From the NCBI RefSeq assembly GCF_002270055.1, contig NZ_NIBG01000025.1, positions 1-63,208 on the forward strand: a stretch of DNA of 63,208 bases, given 5' to 3'. Of this stretch, positions 44,489-54,065 are shown piece after piece (positions within the stretch are counted from its first letter, which is position 1; every line of letters starts with the position of its first letter). The notes under the pieces were generated by a model. That model was not told where the DNA came from and did not search any database. It worked only from the letters and a program-made list of their open reading frames with translations. Both the position numbers and the translations under genes were made by a program. Source of the DNA: Anaeromicrobium sediminis (GTDB lineage Bacteria > Bacillota > Clostridia > Peptostreptococcales > Thermotaleaceae).

Positions 44489-45967
44489 ATGACTGTAAGA
44501 GTAAGGTTTGCTCCAAGTCCTACAGGATTTGTACATATTGGAAGTTTAAGAACGGCACTTTATAACTACCTATTTGCAAAGAAAATGGGTGGAAAATACA
44601 TCCTAAGAATCGAAGATACGGATAGGACTAGATTAGTTGAAGGTGCTATTGAAAACATGATAGAAGCTTTAAAGTGGGCAGGAATTGAACACGATGAAGG
44701 TGCTATGCTAAGAGACGGAAAAATAGTAGAAGAAGGTGAGTTTGGTCCTTATACTCAATCTGAGAGACTTGATATATACACTAAGTATATTGATGAGTTA
44801 TTAGAAAAGGGACATGCGTATCACTGTTTCTGTTCTAAAGAAAGATTAGACCAAGTACGTGAAGAGCAAAGAGCTGCTGGTACTACACCAGGATATGATG
44901 GAAAGTGTAGAGACATCTCAATAGAAGAGGCAAAAAAGCGTATTGAAGCTGGAGAAGAGTATGTAATAAGATTAAGACTTCCAGAAAACAAAAACATCAC
45001 ATTCAATGATGTGGTAAGAGGAAGTGTTACAGTAAATACTGCTGACTTAGATGACCAAGTATTAATCAAGACTGATGGATTCCCAACATATCATTTTGCA
45101 GTAGTAGTGGATGATCATTTAATGGGAATTACTCATGTTATTCGTGGAGAAGAGTGGATCATATCTACTCCAAAGCACGTATACTTATACGAGGCCTTTG
45201 GATGGGAAGCACCAAAGTATGTTCACTTACCAAATATATTAAATAGTGAAAGAAAGAAATTGAGTAAGCGTCATGGAGATGTGGCTGCAAAGGACTTTAA
45301 AGCTAAAGGATATTTACCAGAAGGTTTAGTAAACTATTTAGCTTTAGTAGGTTGGTCTCCAGAAGATAATCAAGAATTATTTACTATGGAAGAACTAATT
45401 GAAAAGTTCTCTTTAGAGAGAGTTTCAAAAAGTGGTGGAGTTTTTGATAAGGATAAATTAAATTGGGTAAATAGCCATTATATAAAGGAATCTGCTCCTG
45501 AGAGAATTACTGACTTAGCTATTCCTTACTTAATAGAAGCAGGATTCATAACGAAAGAAGATGCAAAGGAAAAGTATGAGTGGTTATGTGACATGGTTAA
45601 GCTTCTTCAAGAGAAGATTGACTATGTGGCTCAAATTACAGATAAGGTAGATATTTTCTTTAAAACTGAAATAAAACCAGAAGATGAAAAGGCAGAAGAA
45701 ATATTAAAATTAGACCATCTATCTCACTTGTTAGATGTGTTTAAGGAAAAGGTAGAAGCAGCTGATATTATCGATGAAGCCTTTGGAAAGAAAGCTCTTA
45801 AGGAAATCCAAAAGGAACATGGATATAAGGGTAAAAACCTATTCATGCCAATAAGAGTAGCCTTAACTGGAGCAGTTCATGGACCAGATTTAAACTTAAT
45901 GTTAAAAGTTTTAGGTAAACAAAACATCATAAACCGCATAGTATATGTAAAAGAAAACTTATTATAA
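44489..45967 (+). CDS. gltX: Glutamyl-tRNA synthetase
   Basis: A class I synthetase charging tRNA-Glu (and, in organisms with GatCAB, tRNA-Gln). The 492-residue protein has the HIGH motif as [15 protein letters not shown] (about 13-27), the KMSKS loop as KLSKRHGD (about 254-261) and a C-terminal helical anticodon-binding domain. Length is normal. CTAAGGAGG lies before the ATG. No T-box is visible upstream of it; the next T-box lies downstream and serves cysE. Confidence 0.97.
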   Translation: MTVRVRFAPSPTGFVHIGSLRTALYNYLFAKKMGGKYILRIEDTDRTRLVEGAIENMIEALKWAGIEHDEGAMLRDGKIVEEGEFGPYTQSERLDIYTKYIDELLEKGHAYHCFCSKERLDQVREEQRAAGTTPGYDGKCRDISIEEAKKRIEAGEEYVIRLRLPENKNITFNDVVRGSVTVNTADLDDQVLIKTDGFPTYHFAVVVDDHLMGITHVIRGEEWIISTPKHVYLYEAFGWEAPKYVHLPNILNSERKKLSKRHGDVAAKDFKAKGYLPEGLVNYLALVGWSPEDNQELFTMEELIEKFSLERVSKSGGVFDKDKLNWVNSHYIKESAPERITDLAIPYLIEAGFITKEDAKEKYEWLCDMVKLLQEKIDYVAQITDKVDIFFKTEIKPEDEKAEEILKLDHLSHLLDVFKEKVEAADIIDEAFGKKALKEIQKEHGYKGKNLFMPIRVALTGAVHGPDLNLMLKVLGKQNIINRIVYVKENLL

Positions 45968-45984
45968 AATTTTTAAATCATATG

Positions 45985-46236
45985 GATAAAGACTGTGAAT
46001 AGGAAAAGTAAGTTTTAATATGCTTTTAGAGAATGACCATCATGGGCTGAAAGTGGTCTAAGATTATATTAAAACCGAAAATGCACCTAGGAGTCGTGGC
46101 CTGAAATAATAGTAGGGTTTATGGGGTGGCACCCTTATATGCCAACTAAGCTGAGAAGGAAACTTCTAAGCAGAGTGGAACCGCGATAAATCTTCGTCTC
46201 TGTATTTTTATAGGGACGAAGATTTTTTTATTTAAA
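45985..46236 (+). ncRNA. T-box leader of cysE-cysS
   Basis: T-box core AGAGTGGAACCGCG at 46172-46185, followed by a terminator stem AATCTTCGTCTCT with AGGGACGAAGATT (46189-46201 with 46212-46224, one G-T) and seven T residues. Stem I lies about 45990-46110 with a TGC at 46082-46084 on its 3' side as candidate cysteine specifier; this is by position only. A stem III/II region with GGGTGGCACCC lies near 46125-46137. It directly precedes serine acetyltransferase. Confidence 0.9.
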
Positions 46237-46257
46237 AATTTTCCATGGAGGTGACCT

Positions 46258-46929
46258 ATGTTTAAACTATTCAAAGAAATAAATGAAGATATAGAAGCAG
46301 TATTAGAGAGAGATCCAGCGGCTAAGTCAAAATTTGAGGTTATCGTATGCTATCCCTTTATTATTAGTATAATAAGTCATAGAATAGCTCACGGTATAAA
46401 CAAGAGAGGATTTACTACTTTAGCCAGGTTCATGTCTCAAGTAAGTCGTTTTTTTACAGGAATAGAGATACATCCGGGAGCTACTATTGGGAAGAGATTA
46501 TTTATTGACCATGGTATGGGCGTGGTCATAGGAGAAACGGCAGAAGTTGGAGATGATGTTACCCTATATCAAGGAGTTACTTTAGGGGGAACTGGAAAAG
46601 ATATAGGTAAGAGACACCCTACTATAGGAAACAATGTGGTAGTTAGTAGTGGAGCTAAAGTACTTGGACCATTTAAAGTTGGAGACAACTCAAAGATTGG
46701 ATCAGGTGCTGTAGTATTAAAGGAGGTTCCACCTAATTGTACGGTGGTAGGTATACCTGGACGGGTAGTTATTAAAGATAATATAAGAATAAAAGAAAAG
46801 ATAGATTTAGATCAAATACACCTACCAGATCCAGTTATGCAAGAGCTTGAATGTCTACGAAAGAGAATAACAAAGTTAGAAAAAGAGTTACAATATAAAA
46901 AGGGGAGTGCCAATAATGAAGATTTATAA
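46258..46929 (+). CDS. cysE: Serine O-acetyltransferase
   Basis: It acetylates serine to O-acetylserine, the acceptor for sulfide in cysteine synthesis. The 223-residue protein has a short N-terminal helical part and a left-handed beta-helix of hexapeptide repeats: [20 protein letters not shown] (about 72-91, catalytic H86 region), [19 protein letters not shown] (about 107-125) and [31 protein letters not shown] sets the ATG. It overlaps cysS by 14 bp, linking cysteine supply with tRNA-Cys charging under one T-box. Confidence 0.96.
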   Translation: MFKLFKEINEDIEAVLERDPAAKSKFEVIVCYPFIISIISHRIAHGINKRGFTTLARFMSQVSRFFTGIEIHPGATIGKRLFIDHGMGVVIGETAEVGDDVTLYQGVTLGGTGKDIGKRHPTIGNNVVVSSGAKVLGPFKVGDNSKIGSGAVVLKEVPPNCTVVGIPGRVVIKDNIRIKEKIDLDQIHLPDPVMQELECLRKRITKLEKELQYKKGSANNEDL

Positions 46930-48316
46930 TACTCTAACAAGACAAAAGGAAGAATTTAAACCAGTAGATGAAAAGGAAATTAAAATCTATGCATGTGGGC
47001 CTACTGTATATAACTATTTTCATATAGGAAATGCTAGACCTTTTGTAGTCTTTGATACTTTAAGAAGATATTTAGAATACAGAGGACATAATGTAAAATT
47101 TGTTCAAAACTTTACAGATGTGGATGACAAAATAATAAATAAGGCTAGAGAAGAAGGTATTAGTGCAAAGGCAGTAAGTGAAAAATACATTAAAGAGTAT
47201 TTTGTAGATGCAGATGCCATAGGAGTAAAAAGGGCAGATATTCACCCAAAGGTAACTGAGTGCATAGGGGATATTATAAAGTTTGTAAAATCCTTAGTTG
47301 AAAAGGGATATGCTTATGTAGTTGATGGAGACGTATACTATGATACTTCTAAGTTTGAAGAATACGGAAAGCTATCAAAACAAAGTATAGAAGATTTAGA
47401 AGCTGGGGCTAGGATTGAAGTTAAGGATATAAAGAAGAATCCAACGGACTTTGCCCTATGGAAAAAGCAAAAGGCTGATGACGAAATAGCATGGGGTTCT
47501 CCTTGGGGTAAAGGGAGACCTGGGTGGCATATAGAGTGTTCTGTAATGAGCACTAAATACTTAGGTGAAACTATAGATATTCATGGTGGTGGACAGGATT
47601 TAATATTCCCACATCATGAAAATGAAGTGGCCCAAAGTGAAGCGCATACAGGAAAGCCATTCTCTAAATACTGGATGCATAATGGATATATAACTATAAA
47701 CAATGAAAAAATGTCTAAATCTAAAGGAAACTTCTTTACAGTAAGAGATATACTAAAGGAGTTTGATGGAGAAGTAGTGAGATTTTTCTTACTTTCAGCC
47801 CAATACAGAAATCCAATTAACTTTAGTAGAGATCTTATGGAGCAATCTCAGAATGGATTGGAAAGATTATATAATGCTAGAAATAATTTAAATCACTTAC
47901 TAAGAAATGCTGAAGATGGTACTATGGATGAGGGCGAAAAGGCTGTGTATGAAAGACTATTAACTTACAAAGATAAGTTCATAGAAAATATGGATGATGA
48001 CTTAAATACGGCAGATGCTATAGCAGCCATATTCGAATTAGTTAAAGATATTAATACTAATGTTAAAAGTGAATCTTCTAAAGAACTAATGGAAAAATCC
48101 TTAGATTTATTTAATGAATTAACAGGAGTACTTGGTATAGTTACTAAGGAAGAAGAAGAGGTAGATGAAGAGGTAGAAGCATTAATTGCAGAAAGACAAG
48201 AGGCTAGAAAAAATAAGGACTATAAGCGTTCGGATGAAATCAGGGATCAACTAACAAACATGGGTATCATATTAGAAGATACTCCTCAAGGACCAAAGTG
48301 GAGTAGAAAAAAATAA
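46916..48316 (+). CDS. cysS: Cysteinyl-tRNA synthetase
   Basis: A class I synthetase charging tRNA-Cys. The 466-residue protein has the zinc-site cysteine in [19 protein letters not shown] (about 24-42, also the HIGH motif), WHIECSVM (about 205-212) and KMSKSKGN (about 265-272). The start at 46916 follows AAGGGGAG; a GTG at 46907 would lie in that site. It begins within the last codons of cysE. Normally followed by mrnC in clostridia; here about 11 kb intervenes. Confidence 0.97.
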   Translation: MKIYNTLTRQKEEFKPVDEKEIKIYACGPTVYNYFHIGNARPFVVFDTLRRYLEYRGHNVKFVQNFTDVDDKIINKAREEGISAKAVSEKYIKEYFVDADAIGVKRADIHPKVTECIGDIIKFVKSLVEKGYAYVVDGDVYYDTSKFEEYGKLSKQSIEDLEAGARIEVKDIKKNPTDFALWKKQKADDEIAWGSPWGKGRPGWHIECSVMSTKYLGETIDIHGGGQDLIFPHHENEVAQSEAHTGKPFSKYWMHNGYITINNEKMSKSKGNFFTVRDILKEFDGEVVRFFLLSAQYRNPINFSRDLMEQSQNGLERLYNARNNLNHLLRNAEDGTMDEGEKAVYERLLTYKDKFIENMDDDLNTADAIAAIFELVKDINTNVKSESSKELMEKSLDLFNELTGVLGIVTKEEEEVDEEVEALIAERQEARKNKDYKRSDEIRDQLTNMGIILEDTPQGPKWSRKK

Positions 48317-48347
48317 ATGATCAGGCGAAAGCCTGATTATTTTTTTG
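48316..48347 (+). terminator. Terminator of cysE-cysS
   Basis: ATCAGGC with GCCTGAT around a GAAA tetraloop, extended by AAT/ATT, then seven T residues. Confidence 0.9.
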
Positions 48348-48424
48348 TAATAATTGCTGAATCTATTGATAAATTTTGAATAATGTGTTAATTTAGTTAA
48401 AACAATTGTAAAAGGATGGATATT

Positions 48425-48925
48425 ATGGAAATTAAAAACTATATAAGTAGTATTGAAAATAGATTAAATGCATATTTTGATATAAACAGGAATTACTTTT
48501 ATGATGAAAAACATATGAACATAATGGCCACCCACAACTGCAAAAACTCTAGATATTTCATGAGTAAAAGGGTAAATATATATTCCTTTGAAAATAACGA
48601 AGTCATATTTCTAAAGGACTATGAGCATATAAATTTAGATATATTAAACTCCTTCATAAAAACTTTAGAATCCTCTGTAGATGATTTTGTGACTCCCAGT
48701 GATGAGCATATGAGTACTGATATAACAGGGGTATTAGTAGTAGGCAAAGGAGAAATAGATGAAGATTTAATTAAAAGGGTTAAAAAATATAAGTTTTATA
48801 AGAGCTTCATGTTTGGTTTTAAAGGATGGGTAAATATAAAGCTTATATTAGTTAATGTAAATGATAAAAAAATCATTACAAACAAAAAAGGAAAGGGGGC
48901 AAGGTCGGTTTACGACGTTTTCTAA
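48425..48925 (+). CDS. Hypothetical protein (166 aa)
   Basis: A soluble 166-residue protein with alpha/beta character: N-terminal helix (KNYISSIENRLNAYFDI), a segment of short strands, a helix around 75-90 (LDILNSFIKTLESSVD) and a C-terminal basic tail (NKKGKGARSVYDVF). No recognised family, signal peptide or catalytic motif. ATG at 48425 lies 9 bases after AAAAGGATGG; an ATG at 48416 would overlap that site. It precedes cstA by 21 bp, so the two may be co-transcribed. Confidence 0.7.
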   Translation: MEIKNYISSIENRLNAYFDINRNYFYDEKHMNIMATHNCKNSRYFMSKRVNIYSFENNEVIFLKDYEHINLDILNSFIKTLESSVDDFVTPSDEHMSTDITGVLVVGKGEIDEDLIKRVKKYKFYKSFMFGFKGWVNIKLILVNVNDKKIITNKKGKGARSVYDVF

Positions 48926-48946
48926 AAATTTTTAGGAGGGGATTCC

Positions 48947-50557
48947 ATGAATTCACTATGGTTAATTTTAGTTAGTATTGTGGTATTTTTTATTGCGTAC
49001 GTAACTTATGGAAGTTGGTTAGCTAAACAGTGGGGGATAGATGAGACTCGAGAGACTCCAGCCCACACTCAAAACGATGGTGTAGATTATATGCCAGCTA
49101 AATCGCCAGTACTTTTAGGTCATCACTTTGCATCAATAGCGGGGGCAGGGCCTATAGTAGGACCTATTGCCGCAGCAGTATTTGGATGGCTACCAGTTAT
49201 GCTTTGGATAATTATTGGAGGGATATTCTTTGGTGGTGTACAAGATTACAGTTCCATATTTGCATCTATAAGACATGATGGTAAATCTATAGGTGAAATT
49301 ATAGAAGTTAATATTGGTAAAAAGGGTAAGAAGTTATTTGGTATATTTGCTTGGCTTACATTACTATTAGTTATAGCGGCCTTTGTTAATATAGTTGCTA
49401 ATACCTTTGTAAGTGTACCAGCAGCAGCTTCATCATCAGTAATGTTTATAATGCTTGCCATATTATTTGGTTTCTTTGTATATAGAAGGGGAATGCCTCT
49501 TGGTATTTCTAGTATAATTGGTGTAGTACTTTTATTTGGATGTATAGTACTTGGAGTAAAGTTTCCATTAGTTCTTTCTAAACAAGTATGGATATATATA
49601 TTATTGGGATACATATTTGTTGCATCTGTAACTCCCGTTTGGATACTACTACAGCCAAGAGATTATTTGAACTCATTCTTATTATATGCCATGCTTATAG
49701 GGGCTGTTTTAGGTATAGTAATATATAGACCGACTATAGAATTGCCAGCAGTTACTTCTTTCAACGTGGGAGGAAAACTATTATTCCCTATGTTATTTGT
49801 AACTGTGGCCTGTGGTGCCATATCTGGATTCCATTCATTAGTTGGATCGGGTACGTCTTCTAAACAATTAGACAGCGAAGCAGATGCTAAGATTGTTGGA
49901 TATGGAAGTATGCTTATAGAATGTGTCCTTGCAGTTATAGCAATCATAACAGCAGCTTATGTGACTAAGGATAAGTTTGCAGAGTTATTAGGTGCTGGAG
50001 GTCCTATAAATGTATTTTCCGATGGTATAGGAGTATTTATGTCTAAGTTTGGAATTCCTTATGCTACGGGTAAATCTTTTGTAGCATTAGCTATATCAGC
50101 CTTTGCCCTTACTAGTTTAGATACGGGAACAAGACTTGGAAGATTCATATTTCAAGAGATGATTGATCAAAAGGAAGGGGAAAGTGAAAATATATTAGCC
50201 AATAGATATGTGGCTACAGGTATTACGGTTGTTTTAGGAGGATGGTTAGGTAGTGGTAGTTGGACTAAGATTTGGCCAATATTTGGATCAGCAAATCAAT
50301 TACTAGCAGTACTAGCCCTAATAGCCGTTGCCGTATGGTTAAAGAAAAGTGGAAAGAATTATAAGATGTTCATAATTCCTATGATATTCATGCTAGCCGT
50401 AACTGTATTTGCTTTAATATTACTCATAAAGCAAAATCTTGCCAGTGAAAATTATATATTAGTGGCATTACCAGCACTGCTGTTACTATTTGCGTTAATA
50501 TTAACTAAGGATGCATATAAGGTGTTTACAAGTAATGATAAAGAGCACATAGTATAA
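48947..50557 (+). CDS. cstA: CstA-family peptide/pyruvate transporter
   Basis: A 536-residue polytopic membrane protein (about 14-16 helices) with the CstA/CN_hydrolase-like signature LLGHHFASIAGAGPIVGPIA (about 56-75) and GGVQDYSSIFASIRHDGKSI (about 97-116). Family members import peptides or pyruvate under carbon limitation. It is shorter than the E. coli protein (701 residues) but normal for the Gram-positive type. GGAGGGGATTCC precedes the ATG. Strong terminator follows; substrate is not predictable. Confidence 0.92.
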   Translation: MNSLWLILVSIVVFFIAYVTYGSWLAKQWGIDETRETPAHTQNDGVDYMPAKSPVLLGHHFASIAGAGPIVGPIAAAVFGWLPVMLWIIIGGIFFGGVQDYSSIFASIRHDGKSIGEIIEVNIGKKGKKLFGIFAWLTLLLVIAAFVNIVANTFVSVPAAASSSVMFIMLAILFGFFVYRRGMPLGISSIIGVVLLFGCIVLGVKFPLVLSKQVWIYILLGYIFVASVTPVWILLQPRDYLNSFLLYAMLIGAVLGIVIYRPTIELPAVTSFNVGGKLLFPMLFVTVACGAISGFHSLVGSGTSSKQLDSEADAKIVGYGSMLIECVLAVIAIITAAYVTKDKFAELLGAGGPINVFSDGIGVFMSKFGIPYATGKSFVALAISAFALTSLDTGTRLGRFIFQEMIDQKEGESENILANRYVATGITVVLGGWLGSGSWTKIWPIFGSANQLLAVLALIAVAVWLKKSGKNYKMFIIPMIFMLAVTVFALILLIKQNLASENYILVALPALLLLFALILTKDAYKVFTSNDKEHIV

Positions 50558-50600
50558 AATTAAAAGGGTGTGGAAAAATTTCACACCCTTTTAATTTTTC
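50557..50600 (+). terminator. Terminator of cstA
   Basis: A 16-bp stem AAATTAAAAGGGTGTG with CACACCCTTTTAATTT (50557-50572 with 50582-50597). Confidence 0.9.
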
Positions 50601-50694
50601 GAATTTTTTAAAAGTTAATAGATAATATTTGAAAGTTAGTATAGAATATAGGTAAATAGGTTACTAAATAAATTTTAATGGGGAGTTATGAAAA

Positions 50695-51504
50695 ATGAAT
50701 GATATGTTTTCAATTGGACAAGTGGCAAAGATACATAGAATATCTATTCAGACCCTAAGGTATTATGACAGAATAGACCTATTAAAACCTGAACATACAG
50801 ATGAAAAAACTGGTTACAGATATTATACTGAGGCACAATTAGAAACATTAGAAACTATAAGTTATTTGAAATTATTAGGAATGTCATTAAAGGATATAAA
50901 AAATTATTTAAATGAAGGTCATGTGAAAAATAGCAAAGAACAATTAAAGTCTCACTTAAAATTAGTAGATGAAAAGATAGAAGAATTAAATTACGCAAGG
51001 AAAAAAATAATCAATAAATTGAACATAATAGATAAGGCCCTTTTAATAGACGATTTTAAAGTTCATGAAAAATATATAGGTGAAAGAAATATAATATATA
51101 AACCTCTAATTAATGGTCAGGATTTTACTGAATTTGGTATGGCCATAAAGGACATATATGAAATGGCCAATGAACATTACCTTGAAGTGAAGGATGAAGT
51201 AGGAGTTACTCTGGAATATGAAGATGTTCTAAAGGGTAAATACGAGTCTTTCTCAGGCTTATTTTTATTCACACAGGATGATGATGTGAGCGATATTAAA
51301 AAATTACCTAAGGGCAAATATGTGTGTTCGTATCATAGGGGTAAGTACAAGGATACCCATAAAACATTTAAAAAAATGTTAGATTATATTAAGAATAAGG
51401 GATATGAAGTTACAGGTAAAGTTGTAGAAATATCTTTAATTGACCTACTTGTGGCTAAAGATGAACGAAATTATATAACAGAAATACAAATTCCCGTAAA
51501 ATAA
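50695..51504 (+). CDS. MerR-family regulator with effector-binding domain
   Basis: A 269-residue regulator: MerR winged helix at the N-terminus (FSIGQVAKIHRISIQTLRYY, about 4-23), coiled-coil dimer helix (about 80-118) and a C-terminal GyrI/BmrR-like effector domain (about 130-269). This is the BltR/BmrR plan, in which lipophilic cations or other small molecules trigger activation of a transporter. GGGGAG precedes the ATG. It is not beside an obvious drug pump; NhaC and CstA are the nearest transporters, so its target is uncertain. Confidence 0.88.
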   Translation: MNDMFSIGQVAKIHRISIQTLRYYDRIDLLKPEHTDEKTGYRYYTEAQLETLETISYLKLLGMSLKDIKNYLNEGHVKNSKEQLKSHLKLVDEKIEELNYARKKIINKLNIIDKALLIDDFKVHEKYIGERNIIYKPLINGQDFTEFGMAIKDIYEMANEHYLEVKDEVGVTLEYEDVLKGKYESFSGLFLFTQDDDVSDIKKLPKGKYVCSYHRGKYKDTHKTFKKMLDYIKNKGYEVTGKVVEISLIDLLVAKDERNYITEIQIPVK

Positions 51505-51530
51505 AGGACCATGAAATTCATGGTCCTTAC
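51503..51530. terminator. Palindromic terminator, copy 1
   Basis: AAGGACCATGAA and TTCATGGTCCTT form a palindromic hairpin (51504-51528) just after the MerR stop. The same 27-bp AAAGGACC...GGTCCTTA sequence recurs at 51681-51707. Confidence 0.75.
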
Positions 51531-51535
51531 AGATT

Positions 51536-51675
51536 GTAGACAAAGTCTACAAGATTATAGACTTTTGACAAAATTTAAGTTCGAGGCGTGCTGAAACCAA
51601 GAGACCGCAGCGTATATAGACATACGTAAGGGTTCTTGGTTTCAGCAACAACGAAGAAATTCGGGTTTGTCAACA
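51536..51675. repeat. Nested foldback element between duplicated terminators
   Basis: A small TGTAGACAAAGTCTACA hairpin (51535-51551) is followed by a long nested palindrome: outer TTGACAAA/TTTGTCAA (51565-51572 with 51666-51673), then AATTT..GTTCG with CGAA..AAATT, a 14-bp inner stem TGCTGAAACCAAGA with TTCTTGGTTTCAGCA (51589-51602 with 51632-51646), and a tip CGTAT/ATACG (51611-51626). No coding capacity. It behaves like a miniature or foldback repeat, or a structured RNA. Confidence 0.75.
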
Positions 51676-51680
51676 GCCTA

Positions 51681-51708
51681 AAAGGACCATGAAATTCATG
51701 GTCCTTAA
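51681..51708. terminator. Palindromic terminator, copy 2
   Basis: Identical to the palindrome at 51503-51529; on the minus strand it lies 3 bp after the nhaC stop codon and serves as its terminator. Confidence 0.75.
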
Positions 51709-51710
51709 AT

Positions 51711-53432
51711 TTATGCTACTTTATTTTCAATATTCTCTACTGCATCTGGTACACTTTTTCCAAAGAACTTAACTACTACAAATATTAATATGATAGCTAC
51801 TGGTAGTACTATCCAAACTGGAATTCCAAGTCCTACAGGAATATATCCAAATAATACGGATATTAGGCCTACGCTTAAAGCATAATATAGCTGAGTCTTA
51901 ACGTGTTCTAAGTGGTCACATGCAGAACCCATGGAAGATAATATGGTCGTATCTGATATGGGAGAACAGTGGTCTCCAAAGATTGCGCCTGTTAAAACTG
52001 CTCCTGCACTCATTACTACATAACTAGTTTCTGGAGATATGGCATAAGCTAGAGGTATAGCTAATGGCATTAGGATACCCATAGTACCATATGAAGTTCC
52101 TGTAGCAAAGGATATGATAGATCCTAATACAAATATTATTGACGGTAATAAGAATGCTGGAATCTTATCTGATAAAATTGAAACTAAAAATTTAGCAGTA
52201 CCTAATTCCTTAATAGTTCCTGATAAGGACCAAGCTAATAATAATATTACTGCTGTAATAACTAATGACTTTGTGCCTTGAACCCAAGTATCAATTGCTT
52301 CAGATACGGTAAGAATTTTCTTTCCTACAGCCATGATTATGGCAATTACACTGGCGATTAATGCTGCTTGGAATAAAACTATACTTGCATCAGATGCACC
52401 AAAGGTTTCTCTAATGGCCATTACTGACAATGGAGATCCATCTACTGCTGCTTTAACAGTTTCATCTAAATACCCATATCCATTAAAGTAAAAACCAACA
52501 AATGCTGCGACTATTAATGTACTTATAGGAATTATAGCATTCCATACACTTAATGTGATTCCTTCCTTTGGTTCTAAATCATCACCTTCATCACAGGACA
52601 TGGCAGTAGCTCCATCTGGTAATAATTTTCCTGTAGTTCTAGCTCTAACTTCCGCCTTGTGCATTGGTCCAAACTCTTTTAACATTATGGATGTGGCAAC
52701 TATAAATACTAATATAAGAATGTTATAAAATCTATAAGGTATAGTTTCCATAAATACACCATAGGCATTTACACTTTGTCCAATGGATTCATAGGCGTCT
52801 TTTATAAGTCCTATTTCATAACCTACCCAAGTGGAGATAAGGGCAATACCTGCAATTGGAGCAGCTGTAGCATCGATTATGAAGGCCAATCTCTCTCTAG
52901 ATATCTTTAATTTGTCTGTTACTGGTCTCATAATAGGACCTACGATTAAGGCATTTGCATAATCATCAAAGAATACAACTAAACCTAAAAGCCAAGTTAC
53001 TAATTGGGCACTTACAGGAGTCTTAGCTCTTTTGGCTAGAGCTTCAGCTACGGCCCTTGCTCCACCCATTTTAGATATAACACCTATAAGGCCTCCGATT
53101 GCTAAACACTGAAGGATAATACCTGCATTCCAGCTATCAGCAAGGGAACCTAATATGTGGTTAACAATATTTAAAAAACCGTGGATAATAGCACCAAAGA
53201 AATTATTTGTGTTAAGTGCTATTAAGAAAGTCCCGGAGAACACTCCTATGAATAAGGACAGTACCACGTTTTTAGTCACAAAAGCCAATGCGATGGCAAC
53301 TAATGGTGGTAATAATGTTAATAAACCATATTTGTCTGCATTAGCTTGGGCCACTTCTGGGTCCACAGCTAAAGAGACAGTAGTCATTAATAAAATAAAT
53401 AATAAAGTAAGTATAAAGACTCTTCTTTTCAT
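51711..53432 (-). CDS. NhaC-family antiporter, lysine-riboswitch controlled
   Basis: A 573-residue membrane protein with about 12-14 helices and an N-terminal signal-like segment ending SLAVDPE (about 15-24). The NhaC core motifs are visible: LIGGVISKMGGARAVAEAL-like loop near 113-132, VVFFDDYANALIVGP (about 152-166), and a C-terminal GAIFGDHCSPISDTTILSS (about 487-505). Family members exchange Na+ for H+ or organic substrates. Because a lysine riboswitch precedes it, a lysine transporter of the predicted LysW type is more likely than a plain sodium pump. AGGGGGAAG precedes the ATG. Confidence 0.92.
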   Translation of the reverse strand: MKRRVFILTLLFILLMTTVSLAVDPEVAQANADKYGLLTLLPPLVAIALAFVTKNVVLSLFIGVFSGTFLIALNTNNFFGAIIHGFLNIVNHILGSLADSWNAGIILQCLAIGGLIGVISKMGGARAVAEALAKRAKTPVSAQLVTWLLGLVVFFDDYANALIVGPIMRPVTDKLKISRERLAFIIDATAAPIAGIALISTWVGYEIGLIKDAYESIGQSVNAYGVFMETIPYRFYNILILVFIVATSIMLKEFGPMHKAEVRARTTGKLLPDGATAMSCDEGDDLEPKEGITLSVWNAIIPISTLIVAAFVGFYFNGYGYLDETVKAAVDGSPLSVMAIRETFGASDASIVLFQAALIASVIAIIMAVGKKILTVSEAIDTWVQGTKSLVITAVILLLAWSLSGTIKELGTAKFLVSILSDKIPAFLLPSIIFVLGSIISFATGTSYGTMGILMPLAIPLAYAISPETSYVVMSAGAVLTGAIFGDHCSPISDTTILSSMGSACDHLEHVKTQLYYALSVGLISVLFGYIPVGLGIPVWIVLPVAIILIFVVVKFFGKSVPDAVENIENKVA

Positions 53433-53499
53433 TTTTTCTTCCCCCTATTTTGTCTATCCGTTTACTAATTCAAACTTATATTGCTATTGGGGTGTAAAA

Positions 53500-53534
53500 T
53501 AAAAAAACTCCTTAAGCTAAGGCTTAAGGAGTTA
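53500..53534 (-). terminator. Terminator of the lysine riboswitch
   Basis: A perfect 12-bp stem AACTCCTTAAGC with GCTTAAGGAGTT (53506-53517 with 53522-53533), followed on the minus strand by TTTTTTTATT. Confidence 0.9.
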
Positions 53535-53559
53535 GAAACACGTCAAAAAAACGTATGAT

Positions 53560-53745
53560 ATTTCTAATTCCAACAATAGCCCTCCACAAAGAAAAACTTT
53601 GTGACAGTCCCATACATATTCTGTATAGTCCCAACATATGACCTTAAAGCTATCAGTCATACATTTCGGCGAAATTTCCTTTCTCATAACGTCAAAGTTG
53701 CTTAACTCAGTTATAATACTAATAAATATCGCACCTCTATTATTG
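53560..53745 (-). ncRNA. Lysine riboswitch (L box) of the NhaC-family gene
   Basis: On the minus strand the conserved blocks occur in order: AGAGGTGCGATA (53727-53738), an AGTA element, GAGAAAGGAAA followed by TTTCGCCGAAA, a GGGAC..ACTGTCACA helix region (about 53590-53635), TTTGTGGAGGGCTATTG (about 53570-53586). These match the lysine riboswitch core. With its terminator it should switch the transporter off when lysine is plentiful. An open frame on this stretch is an artefact. Confidence 0.95.
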
Positions 53746-53832
53746 AACTGCAAACGGATTATTTAAATGTATGCTTAATATAATAGTATCTTTTAGAAAA
53801 TGTGTCAATAGTAAAAATATGAAAGGTCATTT

Positions 53833-53861
53833 TTGACAAAAATTTATAGGTATGATATTAT
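53833..53861 (+). promoter_or_regulatory. Promoter of the thiT transcript
   Basis: TTGACA (53833-53838), 17-bp spacer, TATTAT (53856-53861), 25 bp before the TPP aptamer. Confidence 0.9.
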
Positions 53862-53885
53862 GGTCGTGAAATTGAATAGTTATGT

Positions 53886-53974
53886 ATTCACTGGGGGTGC
53901 CTAAAGGCTGAGAGCAGACTTGATTCTGTAACCCTTTGAACCTGATCTAGTTAGAACTAGCGAAGGGAAGTGTA
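53886..53974 (+). ncRNA. TPP riboswitch (THI box) of thiT
   Basis: Contains CACTGGGGGTGCC, GCTGAGAG and ACCCTTTGAACCTGATCTAG with TTAGAACTAGCGAAGGGAAG, the full TPP-aptamer consensus; P1 pairs CACT (53889-53892) with AGTG. Located upstream of a thiamine transporter gene. Confidence 0.97.
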
Positions 53975-53983
53975 GTGATTTTT

Positions 53984-54022
53984 TAATAAAAAACCATGTG
54001 CTTTCCAAGTACATGGTTTATT
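53984..54022 (+). terminator. Terminator of the TPP riboswitch
   Basis: AAACCATGT pairs with ACATGGTTT, then ATTTTGTTT. It is the expression platform before the thiT ribosome-binding site. Confidence 0.8.
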
Positions 54023-54065
54023 TTGTTTACTAGGCAATTATGTATTTTTTTAGGAGGGGTTATAA

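Noticed and set aside
53532-53753. 73-codon frame on the minus strand
   Set aside because: It lies entirely in the lysine riboswitch.
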